A stretch of DNA of 35,639 nucleotides, from positions 1 to 35,639 of the forward strand of contig CAMCQG010000012.1 of NCBI GenBank assembly GCA_945876965.1, in the 5' to 3' direction. The position numbers and the translations under genes were made by a program. Below are positions 1 through 10,202 of this stretch, piece by piece. Numbering within the stretch: the first letter of the stretch is position 1; each line of letters starts with the position of its first letter. The notes beneath the pieces were generated by a model, which saw nothing but the letters and a program-made list of their open reading frames with translations, was not told where the DNA came from and did no database searches. The stretch is from Rickettsia typhi. Its GTDB lineage: Bacteria > Pseudomonadota > Alphaproteobacteria > Rickettsiales > Deianiraeaceae.

Positions 1-1
1 T

Positions 2-2329
<2,328 letters not shown>

Positions 2330-2334
2330 TAATT

Positions 2335-2616
2335 ATGTTTATAATAACTTTACGATATAAAGTTTCATTAGAAAAAATAACACAGCACAGAGAACAACAT
2401 TTGACATATTTAGATTTATTTTATAAATCTGGTCATTTAATTATGTCCGGCAGACAAAATCCTCCAACAGGAGGTGTTATTATTGCTAACTTTGACTCAA
2501 TTAACGAAGTTGATGATTTTGTTGTAAATGATCCATTTTGTATACAAGGCTTAGCAGAATATGATATAATCAATTTTATGCCAACTAAAATTATTAAAGA
2601 AAATATTAAAAATTAA
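2335..2616 (+). CDS. YciI-like protein (YCII domain)
   Basis: A 93-residue protein of the YCII family, small ferredoxin-fold proteins of mostly unknown biochemical role. It has the family pattern: an N-terminal beta strand (MFIITLRYK), a conserved histidine region (QHREQHLTYLDLFYKSG), a GGVIIANF strand and the DPF motif (NDPFCIQGLAEYDI). ATG 2335 is preferred over a TTG at 2326 that overlaps the gyrB stop, because the family starts directly with the first strand. It lies 5 nt after gyrB, so it is probably translated from the same mRNA. No catalytic activity can be assigned. Confidence 0.85.
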   Translation: MFIITLRYKVSLEKITQHREQHLTYLDLFYKSGHLIMSGRQNPPTGGVIIANFDSINEVDDFVVNDPFCIQGLAEYDIINFMPTKIIKENIKN

Positions 2617-2769
2617 ATTTGTAAAAAATGAATAAAAAAAATATTATTAATTTTGGAGAATTTTATTTTATTGCACAAAATAGAGCTTAATGAATTAATT
2701 ATTGATAGATTAATTTTATGATTTTTAGTTTGTATTATAACTTTTTGCTTTGTTAAAAAAATAACATAA

Positions 2770-3540
2770 ATGAAATCAATAATAAAAATATATAATTTTT
2801 TATTAAAATTAATTTTACCAACAAGATGTGTGTCATGTGATATCACACTTGATGACGATGCTGGTTTATGTCAAAAATGCTGGAATAAAATTCATTTTAT
2901 CTCAGGTATTATTTGTGTTAAATGTGGATATCCGCTTGAATTTGATTTAAGCGATGGTAAAAATAATATGTTATGTGGAAAATGTTTAACACACAAAACT
3001 AGCTTTGATTCAGCCAGATCTGTTTGTTCATATGGTGATATTACCGGTAAATTTATTGGTAGGTTAAAATATGGAGATAATTTGCATATTGCTAAATTTA
3101 TCGCTAAATCTATGTTGCCAACTTTTTTACAACATTACCCTGATTGCACCATTATTTGTCCCGTACCTATGCATAAAACGGCGTTAAAAAAAAGAACATT
3201 TAATCAATCCGCATTAATTATTGTAATGCTTATAAAAATGCTTAAAAAACATAATATAATAATAAAATATATTCCAGATTTATTGCAAAAAATCAAAATA
3301 ACACAAAAACAAAATAAACTTACTCGCAAACAAAGGTTAGAAAATGTCAAGGGAAGCTTTGCAGTAAATATCAAATATAATATCCGCAAACAAAAAATTA
3401 TAATTTTAGATGATGTAATAACAACTGGCGCAACGGTAAATGAGTGTGCCAAAATGTTTAAAAAATATGACAAAACGGCAAAAGTTCATATTATTTCTTA
3501 CGCACGCACAACACTTAGCAGCATTGATTATGATAACTGA
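2770..3540 (+). CDS. comF: ComF family phosphoribosyltransferase-like protein
   Basis: A 256-residue ComF/GntX-type protein. The N-terminus has a double zinc-ribbon pattern (RCVSCDI, LCQKCW, CVKCGYPLEF, CGKCL) and the C-terminal half is a type I PRTase fold with the PRPP-binding loop IILDDVITTGAT. The RTFNQSAL segment is also typical of ComF. ComF is tied to uptake of transforming DNA in naturally competent bacteria, but homologues are widespread and the substrate is unknown. The gene follows a 153-bp A/T-rich spacer after the yciI-like gene and overlaps the ruvX start by 11 nt, suggesting coupled translation. Confidence 0.93.
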   Translation: MKSIIKIYNFLLKLILPTRCVSCDITLDDDAGLCQKCWNKIHFISGIICVKCGYPLEFDLSDGKNNMLCGKCLTHKTSFDSARSVCSYGDITGKFIGRLKYGDNLHIAKFIAKSMLPTFLQHYPDCTIICPVPMHKTALKKRTFNQSALIIVMLIKMLKKHNIIIKYIPDLLQKIKITQKQNKLTRKQRLENVKGSFAVNIKYNIRKQKIIILDDVITTGATVNECAKMFKKYDKTAKVHIISYARTTLSSIDYDN

Positions 3541-4015
3541 TAAATTTACTGATTTTTATAGCATAATAAAAACCACAAAAGGTGCCCTTTTGGCAATAGA
3601 TTTTGGCTTAAAAAATGTTGGAATTGCAATAACAGATAATGATTTAAAAATTGCAATGCCCCTGATTGTTTTGAATAATGATGCAAATTTAGTGGCAAAA
3701 ATCTGTGATATTTTGACCCAAAATAAATGTATTGGGGTTGTTTGTGGTTGGCCACTTGATATGCACGGCGGGGTTCATGCTCATGGTGAAAATATTTTAT
3801 TTTTATGTGGCAATTTATTTAAATTAACTGCATTGCCTATTTTGTTATGGGACGAGAGTATGTCAACAAGAAATGCCCTTGCAAAAGTTTATGAGCTTGA
3901 CACAAAAAGAGGTGATAAGTTTATAAAAAAAGTTGGCAAAGGCAAAGATGATCACTTGGCTGCACAGTTTATTTTGAACCAAATTTTGGATAAAATATAT
4001 GACAAAAAAAATTGA
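3530..4015 (+). CDS. ruvX: Putative pre-16S rRNA nuclease / Holliday junction resolvase-like RuvX
   Basis: A YqgF/RuvX family RNase H-fold protein of about 161 aa. YqgF matures the 5' end of 16S rRNA in E. coli and was also proposed as a Holliday junction resolvase. The three acidic motifs are visible: IDFGLKNVGIAI, WDESMSTRNA and a C-terminal DHLAAQFIL. ATG 3530 is chosen because it places the first motif about 25 residues in. An in-frame start at 3440 would lie well inside comF and add non-homologous residues. It overlaps comF by 11 nt. Confidence 0.9.
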   Translation: MITDKFTDFYSIIKTTKGALLAIDFGLKNVGIAITDNDLKIAMPLIVLNNDANLVAKICDILTQNKCIGVVCGWPLDMHGGVHAHGENILFLCGNLFKLTALPILLWDESMSTRNALAKVYELDTKRGDKFIKKVGKGKDDHLAAQFILNQILDKIYDKKN

Positions 4016-4166
4016 TAATATGGGATATGACGAAGGATATGTTCCGCCATATTTACTGTTAAATATATATTTAGAAGCAAAATATATATCAAAAAACAAT
4101 TGAGGTATTTATAGGTTGGTGGTGACCCGTTAAGTTTTTGGGTTTTTTTGTATAGGTATAATTTTG

Positions 4167-4652
4167 ATGTTTATGGTTGGAAAAGTTGATAAAAATGGAG
4201 ATTTTCAAGTGATTGCAGTTCGTGGGATTGTTATTAATAGTAAAAATGAATTGCTTGTGGTTTCAGAAAATGATGATAGATGGCATTTGCCGGGTGGATG
4301 GGTTGAAATTAGAGAAAATGCATTGCCAGCCTGCGAAAGAGAGGTACATGAAGAGGTTGGAATGGTTGTAAAAGCTGAAAAAATAGTTTATGTTAGCGAA
4401 TATTTGCAAAAACCATATAAACAGTTTACTGAATTTGTGCAAAAATTTGATTTATATTGCGTTTGTAAAATAATTGGCGACGAAAATATTAATCACGATT
4501 GGAAAGATCCAGATAATAATCTTATTCAACATAGAAAATTTATTAGCAATGATGAGTGGAAAAATGGCTGTAATATGTTTGGCCCAAAAGAATTGCGACA
4601 AATAAACTTGATAGATATACAAAAAATGATTAGCTGTTATACAAAATTATGA
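4167..4652 (+). CDS. Nudix hydrolase
   Basis: A 161-residue Nudix family pyrophosphohydrolase, cleaving nucleoside diphosphates linked to some moiety X. The Nudix box is complete: GX5EX7REUXEEXGU is matched by the segment starting at GGWVEIRE and ending at REVHEEVGM, with all acidic metal ligands present. The preceding LPGG supports the call. The substrate cannot be read from the sequence. The start could be ATG 4167 or ATG 4173. Its stop overlaps the ATG of the small lipoprotein gene (ATGA), so the two are probably coupled. Confidence 0.9.
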   Translation: MFMVGKVDKNGDFQVIAVRGIVINSKNELLVVSENDDRWHLPGGWVEIRENALPACEREVHEEVGMVVKAEKIVYVSEYLQKPYKQFTEFVQKFDLYCVCKIIGDENINHDWKDPDNNLIQHRKFISNDEWKNGCNMFGPKELRQINLIDIQKMISCYTKL

Positions 4653-4762
4653 TAAAATTATTCTTATTGTTGTTATTATTGTTTTTGTCAAATTGTGGAA
4701 AAATTGGCCCACTCATGACGGATGAAGAATATGAAGCAAGAACAATAAAACAAAACAAATAA
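4649..4762 (+). CDS. lptM: Small LptM/YifL-like lipoprotein
   Basis: A 37-codon gene, easily missed. The product is a lipoprotein precursor: an N-terminal leucine-rich hydrophobic stretch ends in LSNC, followed by CGKIGPL and a short polar tail. C-G-x-x-G-P-L after the lipid-anchored cysteine is the hallmark of the LptM (YifL) lipoproteins, which in E. coli assist folding of the LPS translocon protein LptD. The -1 residue is Asn rather than the usual Gly or Ala, so processing is plausible but not certain. The ATG overlaps the Nudix stop (ATGA). The symbol rests on the motif alone. Confidence 0.72.
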   Translation: MIKLFLLLLLLFLSNCGKIGPLMTDEEYEARTIKQNK

Positions 4763-4819
4763 GTAATATAAATTATAAAATAAAGCTTGTAAATTATTTT
4801 TTATATTTAATGTTTATGA

Positions 4820-4825
4820 TATAAT
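4820..4825 (+). promoter_or_regulatory. Possible -10 box upstream of rplS
   Basis: A perfect TATAAT lies 21 nt before the chosen rplS ATG. No good -35 element stands at 16-18 bp upstream, so this is only a candidate. In such AT-rich sequence a chance match is quite likely. Confidence 0.3.
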
Positions 4826-4846
4826 CTGTTATAAGTGACCATTTTT

Positions 4847-5236
4847 ATGAGTAAAACACACATTGCATCTCTTTACGAAAGTATTTCAATTAATAAAATT
4901 GAAGAGGTTAGAAAAATTCCTACATTTAGAGCTGGTGATACGGTTGCCGTTAAAATTAGAATTATTGATGGAGCATCAGAAAGAACATCTATATTTCAAG
5001 GAGTTTGTGTTGCGCGTAGCAGCAAAGGAATAAATTCATTTTTTGTAGTACGCAAAATGTCAAGCGATATTGGTGTAGAAAGAGTAATTCCTCTATATTC
5101 TCCATTAGTTGCTGGTGTTGAAGTTGTTAGATTTGGTGATGTTAGAAGGGCAAAATTGTTCTATCTTCGTAACTTACGCGGTAAAAAAGCAAGAATAAAA
5201 GAAAAAACATCATATGGTAAAAAAGCATCTGCTTAA
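4847..5236 (+). CDS. rplS: 50S ribosomal protein L19
   Basis: Ribosomal protein L19, located at the 30S-50S interface. The 129-residue product shows the family core: FRAGDTVAVKIRI, IFQGVCVARSSKG, FFVVRKMSSDIGVERVIPLYSP, and the basic tail ending in LRNLRGKKARIKEK. ATG 4847 is preferred to GTG 4835 because it gives the normal L19 N-terminus and length. Unlike many genomes there is no trmD or rimM next to it; hslV follows 15 nt downstream. Confidence 0.96.
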   Translation: MSKTHIASLYESISINKIEEVRKIPTFRAGDTVAVKIRIIDGASERTSIFQGVCVARSSKGINSFFVVRKMSSDIGVERVIPLYSPLVAGVEVVRFGDVRRAKLFYLRNLRGKKARIKEKTSYGKKASA

Positions 5237-5251
5237 TTAATTTTATTTAGA

Positions 5252-5791
5252 ATGTCTACTGAATATCACGGAACTACAATACTTTGTCTTAAAAAAGGTG
5301 ATAAAACTGTTATTATGGCAGATGGACAAGCAACTATGGGTTCTGTTGTTGCAAAAAGTAATACCCGCAAATTAATGAGACTAGATAAATTTGGGGTTGT
5401 AGCGGGAATGGCAGGTAACGCATCTGATGGCTTAATTTTAATGGAATTGGTTGAAAAAAAATTAAATCAATATTCTGGGCAGTTAATTAGAAGTGTAATT
5501 GAGCTTTGCAAAGATTGGAGAACCGATAAATATTTAAAACATTTAGAAGCAACAATTATTGTTGCCGACAAAGATAACAGAATTATGCTAACTGGAAACG
5601 GAGGAGCAATGGAATCTGATAAACCAGTTTGTGCAATTGGAAGCGGTGGATATTTTGCATTATCCGCAGCTACGGCACTAATGGATATTGAAGGACTAGA
5701 TGCACTAGAAATAGCTAAAAGATCTATGAAGATTGCAGCAGATTTATGCGTTTACACAAATCATAATTTTGTTATTGAAGAAATTAATTAG
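5252..5791 (+). CDS. hslV: ATP-dependent protease proteolytic subunit HslV
   Basis: HslV is the peptidase ring of the HslUV (ClpQY) protease, an N-terminal threonine hydrolase related to the proteasome beta subunit. The 179-residue product begins with a short propeptide ending in HG, followed by TT; Thr8 would be the catalytic nucleophile after processing. ADGQATMG, NTRKLMRL and the end VYTNHNFVIEEIN match the family. The ATPase partner hslU, normally the next gene, is not here; a small lipoprotein gene follows instead. Confidence 0.95.
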   Translation: MSTEYHGTTILCLKKGDKTVIMADGQATMGSVVAKSNTRKLMRLDKFGVVAGMAGNASDGLILMELVEKKLNQYSGQLIRSVIELCKDWRTDKYLKHLEATIIVADKDNRIMLTGNGGAMESDKPVCAIGSGGYFALSAATALMDIEGLDALEIAKRSMKIAADLCVYTNHNFVIEEIN

Positions 5792-5798
5792 TTTTTAT

Positions 5799-5984
5799 AT
5801 GAAATTATTATCAATATTTGTTTTATTTTTAACAATTGGCTGTGCAACAAAAGAACAAAAAACTGTTTCAACATTATCTGATGATCAAAAAATAGCTGAA
5901 TCTGTTAATAGAATTAAGATAGGAAGCGACGCAACAAAAGATTTATTTGATGAGGTTTCAACAAAAACAAAGATTGCGAATTAA
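5799..5984 (+). CDS. Small predicted lipoprotein, unknown function
   Basis: A 61-residue protein starting at ATG 5799, seven bases after the hslV stop. A hydrophobic leader (KLLSIFVLFLTI) ends in a plausible lipobox, TIGC, giving a mature lipoprotein of about 46 residues that is polar and has no family I recognise. The mature part contains an even mix of Lys, Asp and Thr and no further cysteine. An extended in-frame start inside hslV is possible but would bury the signal sequence. Confidence 0.6.
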   Translation: MKLLSIFVLFLTIGCATKEQKTVSTLSDDQKIAESVNRIKIGSDATKDLFDEVSTKTKIAN

Positions 5985-6306
5985 TTATAATTATTAATAA
6001 AATTCTATATTTATAATCATAAAGCACACAAAATATTAGCCAAGACAAGAGAGAGGCGGTAATGAGGTAATTTTTTATACTAAAAACGGTTTTATTATAT
6101 GTATATTCTAAAAAATCTTTAGTAAAAAAAGGAATTAGAATAAGAAAAATTATTATAAAAAAATAAATACGCAAAATTAGTCAATTTTAGATGTTAGCCA
6201 TGATTGAGTATTGTCAACAAAAACTTGATTAAAAAAAATAAAAAATTGCAATATAATTATTAATGATATTTTAGGTATAAAAGTGCAAGTTTTAAATAAA
6301 TATAAA
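5985..6306. other. Intergenic stretch without a supported gene
   Basis: About 320 A/T-rich bases between the small lipoprotein gene and ubiG. Minus-strand frames here could encode a hydrophobic peptide from a TTG codon near 6174, but it overlaps the lipoprotein gene, has no recognisable family and its hydrophobicity is what T-rich DNA gives by chance. A TATAAT at 6252-6257 could serve ubiG; a TTGATT lies 21 bp before it, too far for a standard spacing. I see nothing else. Confidence 0.5.
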
Positions 6307-6987
6307 ATGAAAGAGATTGAAAAATTTGATTTATTAGCAAAAGAATGGTGGGATGCGGACGGTAAATTATCTGCATTACACAAATTTAATAAAGTCAGAA
6401 TTCCCTACATTATTGATAAAATTGGTGATAATAAAAATTTATCAATTTTAGATGTTGGTTGTGGCGGAGGATTGGTAACAGAAAGCCTTTATAGTGCGGG
6501 ATTTACAAATATAACTGGCATAGATCTGGCTCCAAACAGCATAGAGATTGCCAAGCAGCACGCTGGTGATAAAAATATTATATATAAAAATATAGATATT
6601 GCAGATGTCAAAGAAAAATTTGATTTAATTTTATGCTTAGAGGTTTTAGAGCACATAGATAATTTTGGGGAAATGATAAAAAATATTTTTAATACAACCA
6701 ACGACGATGGTTTGATAATTTTTTCAACTATAAATAAAACATATAAAGCATTTTTTGAATCAATAATAGCACCAGAATATATATTAAATATGGTTGAAAA
6801 AAGCACTCATCACTTTGAAAAATTAATAAAACCTGAACAAATATTGCAAAATATCCCTGATAAAAACTATAAAATAATTGAAACCATAGGGGTATCTTAT
6901 AATTTGATAAATAATAAATTTTATATGAAAAAAAACACCGATGCTAATTATTTTATTATTTTAAAAAAAATAGTTGCGATTAAATAA
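6307..6987 (+). CDS. ubiG: Ubiquinone biosynthesis O-methyltransferase UbiG
   Basis: UbiG carries out both SAM-dependent O-methylations of ubiquinone synthesis. The 226-residue protein has the family start (EKFDLLAKEWWDADGKL followed by LHKFN), SAM motif I ILDVGCGGG, the acidic post-I motif GIDLAPNSI, and the UbiG-specific FSTINKT and APEYIL segments. GTG 6283 is an alternative start adding eight residues; ATG 6307 gives a product that begins just before the conserved FD..A..WWD block. It implies aerobic or microaerobic respiration with ubiquinone. Confidence 0.93.
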   Translation: MKEIEKFDLLAKEWWDADGKLSALHKFNKVRIPYIIDKIGDNKNLSILDVGCGGGLVTESLYSAGFTNITGIDLAPNSIEIAKQHAGDKNIIYKNIDIADVKEKFDLILCLEVLEHIDNFGEMIKNIFNTTNDDGLIIFSTINKTYKAFFESIIAPEYILNMVEKSTHHFEKLIKPEQILQNIPDKNYKIIETIGVSYNLINNKFYMKKNTDANYFIILKKIVAIK

Positions 6988-7034
6988 TATAACAGAAAAA
7001 TTATTACTATCTTGTTATTAATATATATCGTTAT

Positions 7035-7478
7035 ATGTCTACAAAAATTAAATATTCTTTAATATTACTATTGGTTGCACTTGGTTCTGCTGGTTTTTAT
7101 TTTTTTGGTAAACCCACTAAGCAACACCCAACCTTTTCTGTAAACATTAAACATGTTGGCGAGACTTTAAGCGAAGAAGAACAAAAACTTTTTAACACGA
7201 TTATAGCAGAAAATAAAAAATTTATATCAGGGTTAAATCAAAATCAAAAGTCTTTATTGGGCAATATAGAAAATAAAGTTAAAAATACAATTACAAAAGA
7301 TCCTAAGGTTAAAATAAATTATAAAAAATTATGCGATAAAGATGAATATGAGGTTATATCAGCTATTCGTAAATACAAAAAAGAAATGAAAGCCAAGACC
7401 GATAAAAAAATATTTAGAGGTATGATAAAAAAACTTGACCGCGATCAAGTTATGGAATTAATGTTATATGCAAAATAA
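7035..7478 (+). CDS. Membrane-anchored or exported protein, unknown function
   Basis: A 147-residue protein I do not recognise. Residues 7-24 form one hydrophobic segment (YSLILLLVALGSAGFYFFG), an uncleaved anchor or signal peptide without a clear cleavage site or lipobox. The rest is hydrophilic and very lysine-rich, predicted mainly helical, with one cysteine. The topology would place the basic domain in the periplasm. It ends just before a long stem-loop shared with the converging ispDF gene. Confidence 0.55.
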   Translation: MSTKIKYSLILLLVALGSAGFYFFGKPTKQHPTFSVNIKHVGETLSEEEQKLFNTIIAENKKFISGLNQNQKSLLGNIENKVKNTITKDPKVKINYKKLCDKDEYEVISAIRKYKKEMKAKTDKKIFRGMIKKLDRDQVMELMLYAK

Positions 7479-7487
7479 TTGATTATA

Positions 7488-7521
7488 TTTATGAGTGTTA
7501 TAAAAATATAGCACTCATAAA
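7488..7521. terminator. Stem-loop between converging genes
   Basis: A 14-bp stem with one G-U pair (7488-7501 with 7508-7521) and a 6-nt loop. It fills the gap between the stop at 7478 on the plus strand and the ispDF stop at 7522 on the minus strand. No clear U-run follows on either strand, so it may be a bidirectional terminator of non-classical form or an mRNA 3' stabiliser. Confidence 0.6.
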
Positions 7522-8730
7522 CTAATCTGCATCAGACCAAGTATCAAATCTTATTGAAACAATTGCCTGACAAACAATAGCCTCCCCTCTGCCAACTGCA
7601 TCTAATTTTTCGTTTGTTTTTCCTTTTATATTAATTTTTTCTGGCTTAATTTGCAATATTTCTGCAATTTTTTCCTGAATAGCATTTCGATAGTTTCCTA
7701 TTTTTGGACGCTCACAAATAATATTGGTATCAATATTTATAATTTTACCACCAGCATTTAAAACCATTTGATGTGCATATTTTAAAAAATCTGTTGAATT
7801 TGCACCTCTCCACTTAACATCTTTATCGGAAAAATGCGTACCAATATCTTTACCTCCAACTGTTCCCAATAACGCATCTGTTATCGCGTGCAACAATGCA
7901 TCACTATCCGAATGGCCAATAAGCTTAAATGGGTGATTAACTTTTACCCCACCAAGCATAATAGTTTCCGAATCCGATTTAATATCCTCAAACGCATGAA
8001 TATCATAGCCAATCCCAACCCTAACCTCGCGAATAGTTTGCCCAAAATTAAAGGCAGCAACAGATCCTGCTCGTTCAAAATCTTCATCAGTTGTAATTTT
8101 AAAATTATTTTGCGATCCAGGAATTATTGTAACAGGAATACCTGCATATTCTTTTATAGCGGCATCATCTGTGAAATTTTTATCTTTATAAATATTGTGA
8201 TAATGAAGAATATCGCTAAAAATAAATCCTTGTGGCGTTTGCGCACGCCATAAATCACTGCGCTCCACTGTCCATAAAATTTTTCCATCTCCACATTTTT
8301 TTATAGTGTCATCAACGGGAATCGCTGGAATAACAGCAGGGCTAACATCGAGCTGTTTTATAACAGAAGTAATAATTTTTTGAATAACAAAAGGTCTTGC
8401 GGCATCATGAATTAATACTTTTTGTGGTGGGTTGCTTTTTAAAGATTCAAGCCCCAAACGAACAGATTCTTGCCTTGTATCGCCACCAAAAACAGGAGGT
8501 AAAATATCAAGTCCAGCTATAGCTTCTTTATATAAACCAATATCATCCCTATGAATAATTACCAAAACATTATCTATTTCTGGGTTTTTCAAAAAAATAT
8601 TAATACTATGACGCAAAATTGAAATTCCACATAATTTTAAATATTGTTTTGGAACTTCGTAATCTGCCACAATCCTACTACCACGACCAGCTGCCGTTAT
8701 TAATGCTATGGTTCTTTTGCTCTCTATCAT
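7522..8730 (-). CDS. ispDF: Bifunctional IspD/IspF isoprenoid enzyme
   Basis: A fusion of two MEP-pathway enzymes in 402 residues. The IspD half (about 1-230) makes CDP-ME from MEP and CTP: it has LITAAGRGSRI with the conserved K at PKQY, GGDTRQESV and DAARPF. The IspF half (about 236-395) cyclises CDP-ME2P to MEcPP: the zinc ligands D243 and H245 are in GYDIHAF, and GHSDSDALLHAITDALLG and KGKTNEKLD are the other family motifs. Fusion is common in alphaproteobacteria and epsilonproteobacteria. Its presence shows isoprenoids are made by the MEP route, unlike Rickettsia itself, which lacks it. Confidence 0.96.
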   Translation of the reverse strand: MIESKRTIALITAAGRGSRIVADYEVPKQYLKLCGISILRHSINIFLKNPEIDNVLVIIHRDDIGLYKEAIAGLDILPPVFGGDTRQESVRLGLESLKSNPPQKVLIHDAARPFVIQKIITSVIKQLDVSPAVIPAIPVDDTIKKCGDGKILWTVERSDLWRAQTPQGFIFSDILHYHNIYKDKNFTDDAAIKEYAGIPVTIIPGSQNNFKITTDEDFERAGSVAAFNFGQTIREVRVGIGYDIHAFEDIKSDSETIMLGGVKVNHPFKLIGHSDSDALLHAITDALLGTVGGKDIGTHFSDKDVKWRGANSTDFLKYAHQMVLNAGGKIINIDTNIICERPKIGNYRNAIQEKIAEILQIKPEKINIKGKTNEKLDAVGRGEAIVCQAIVSIRFDTWSDAD

Positions 8731-8799
8731 AACATTTAATTAATTTTTTTATTAATAAATAATGCTTTTGCGAATAGTCAACCATTTTTTAACAAAATA

Positions 8800-8829
8800 T
8801 TGACAATTAAAATTGTATAAATTAATAAT
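8800..8829 (+). promoter_or_regulatory. Likely promoter of the tRNA pair
   Basis: A perfect -35 TTGACA (8800-8805) and a near-consensus -10 AATAAT (8824-8829) are separated by 18 bp. Transcription from it would start about six bases later, right at the first base of tRNA-Arg (8837), implying a very short leader. Confidence 0.55.
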
Positions 8830-8836
8830 AGAATAT

Positions 8837-8913
8837 GCGTCCTTAGCTCAGCTGGATAGAGCAACGGTTTTCTAAACCGTGGGTCGGTGGTTCGAACCCA
8901 CCAGGACGCACCA
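8837..8913 (+). tRNA. tRNA-Arg (UCU)
   Basis: A complete 77-nt cloverleaf. The acceptor stem GCGTCCT pairs with AGGACGC (8903-8909), and the encoded CCA ends at 8913. The anticodon stem is ACGGT/ACCGT (8864-8868, 8876-8880) around the loop TTTCTAA, giving anticodon UCU, which reads AGA, the dominant Arg codon in AT-rich genomes. The T-loop GGTTCGAACCC is intact. tRNA-Val follows after 5 nt, so the two are one transcript. Confidence 0.97.
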
Positions 8914-8918
8914 CTATT

Positions 8919-8995
8919 GGGCGATTAGCTCAGTTGGTTAGAGCGTTACGTTGACATCGTAAAGGTCGGAGGTTCGAATCCTCTATCGCCCACCA
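8919..8995 (+). tRNA. tRNA-Val (GAC)
   Basis: A complete 77-nt cloverleaf with acceptor stem GGGCGAT/ATCGCCC (8919-8925, 8985-8991) and encoded CCA (8993-8995). The anticodon stem TTACG/CGTAA (8946-8950, 8958-8962) encloses TTGACAT, giving anticodon GAC for GUC and GUU. It is followed by a T-run and A-run that may end the transcript. Confidence 0.97.
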
Positions 8996-9154
8996 TTTAT
9001 TTTTTTAAAAAAGATATATATAATTAAATTTGTATGTATGTGTCATACTTTTTATTAAATTTTTTATTGATCATAGTTGCTATTAATTTTGTATAAAACT
9101 ACTTGTAAATTAAAAAAGACATATAACAATATGATTGATTAGTTGTTTTAAAAT

Positions 9155-9823
9155 ATGTACCGCCTATATCATTATCCCATTTGTCCATTTTCAAGAAAAA
9201 TTAGGGTTTTGTTAACAGAAAAAAAGTTATCTTTTTTTCCAGTTGTAGAAAATTTTTGGGAACGAAGAGAAAAATATATTAGATTAAATCCAATGGCTAA
9301 TGTGCCAATGATCATTGCAAAACCAGATTTGGTTATCAGTGATAGTCAGGCAATTGCTGAATTTTTAGAAGAAGAGCATCCAAATATTTCATTAATACCC
9401 GGTTCTCCACAGGATAGAGCTGAAATTAGAAGAACGATTGCGTGGTTTGATGGAAAATTTTATGATGAAGTTGTTGCCTTTGTATTGAACGAAAAAGTGT
9501 ACAATTTTTTTAAAACAGGTGCAGATCCTGATCATGAATTGTTAAAAATTGCCAGACAAAACTTATCTTATCATATGAGGTATCTACAATTTTTAATTGC
9601 AAAACGCAATTGGATTGCTGGTGATGAACTGAGTTTAGCCGATATTACAGCAGCCTGCCATTTATCTTCTCTTGATTACTTAGGTGAAATTAATTGGAAC
9701 AACTATCCTGTGGCAAAAGAATGGTATGCAATTATAAAATCTCGTCCATCTTTTAGGGATATCTTGCAAGATATGTTATCTGGTTTTAGACCAGCACCAC
9801 ATTATCGTGAGTTAGATTTTTAA
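9155..9823 (+). CDS. Glutathione S-transferase family protein (SspA/GST-like)
   Basis: A 222-residue cytosolic GST-fold protein. The N-terminal thioredoxin-like domain carries CPFS at residues 10-13 (YHYPICPFSRK), the cis-Pro region NVPMII and the SDSQAIAEFLEE glutathione-loop motif. The C-terminal helical domain contains the N-capping motif region WIAGDELSLADI. There is no signal peptide. This conserved alphaproteobacterial type has no established substrate; a stress role like that of SspA or a small-molecule thiol transferase role is possible. It stands alone behind the tRNAs and converges with gatC. Confidence 0.88.
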   Translation: MYRLYHYPICPFSRKIRVLLTEKKLSFFPVVENFWERREKYIRLNPMANVPMIIAKPDLVISDSQAIAEFLEEEHPNISLIPGSPQDRAEIRRTIAWFDGKFYDEVVAFVLNEKVYNFFKTGADPDHELLKIARQNLSYHMRYLQFLIAKRNWIAGDELSLADITAACHLSSLDYLGEINWNNYPVAKEWYAIIKSRPSFRDILQDMLSGFRPAPHYRELDF

Positions 9824-9830
9824 ATATTTT

Positions 9831-10118
9831 TTAAGCGTCAACAACACGCGGAACTGTAAAAAATGTTTCAAAAGTTTCTGGTGCATTGGATAAAATATCT
9901 TCAACGGACACGATTTCGGTAAGATTTTGATCTTGAATATGGACTATATTTAAATCTTGTAACCTGTTATACATTGGCTCAATATTGGTTGTATCAATTT
10001 TGGCAATAGAATCAAGCCATATGATTATATTTGATAGCTGTTTTTCAAGCAATAGAACCTCAGAACTATTCATTTTAATATTAGACAGCTCTAAAATATG
10101 CGAAATATTTATATTCAT
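9831..10118 (-). CDS. gatC: Glu/Asp-tRNA amidotransferase subunit C
   Basis: GatC, the small stabilising subunit of GatCAB, which converts misacylated Glu-tRNA(Gln) or Asp-tRNA(Asn) to the correct amidated form. The 95-residue product has the family layout: an N-terminal helix with a conserved LSNIKM segment, the I..L..I..W...I..IDT helix, the N-I-E-P-M hinge and the C-terminal PRVVDA, which is nearly invariant. gatA and gatB are not in the window, although gatC usually heads gatCAB; here it lies downstream of topA and an unknown gene, with an 84-bp gap. Confidence 0.92.
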   Translation of the reverse strand: MNINISHILELSNIKMNSSEVLLLEKQLSNIIIWLDSIAKIDTTNIEPMYNRLQDLNIVHIQDQNLTEIVSVEDILSNAPETFETFFTVPRVVDA

Positions 10119-10202
10119 ATGTAGTAATATTTAAAATAAAGTTAATAAATACTAAAATAACTATTATATTAAATACAATAAATATTTTCTATAAATATTA
10201 TT

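Noticed and set aside
2628..2690. 20-codon frame between the YciI-like gene and comF
   Set aside because: Too short, low-complexity Asn/Ile/Phe composition and no supporting context.
4020..4103. 27-codon frame after ruvX
   Set aside because: It has an ATG and no stop for 27 codons but no motif, signal or coupling strong enough to separate it from chance.
4125..4149. ACCC/GGGT hairpin followed by a T-run before the Nudix gene
   Set aside because: Only a 4-bp stem with an 11-base loop; too weak to call a terminator.
5914..6174. Minus-strand hydrophobic frame of 86 codons
   Set aside because: It begins at a TTG, overlaps the end of the small lipoprotein gene by about 70 bases and its composition is what T-rich DNA yields in any frame. 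No family recognised.
7888..8253. Plus-strand frame of 121 codons opposite ispDF
   Set aside because: It is antisense to a fully conserved enzyme and has no own motif.
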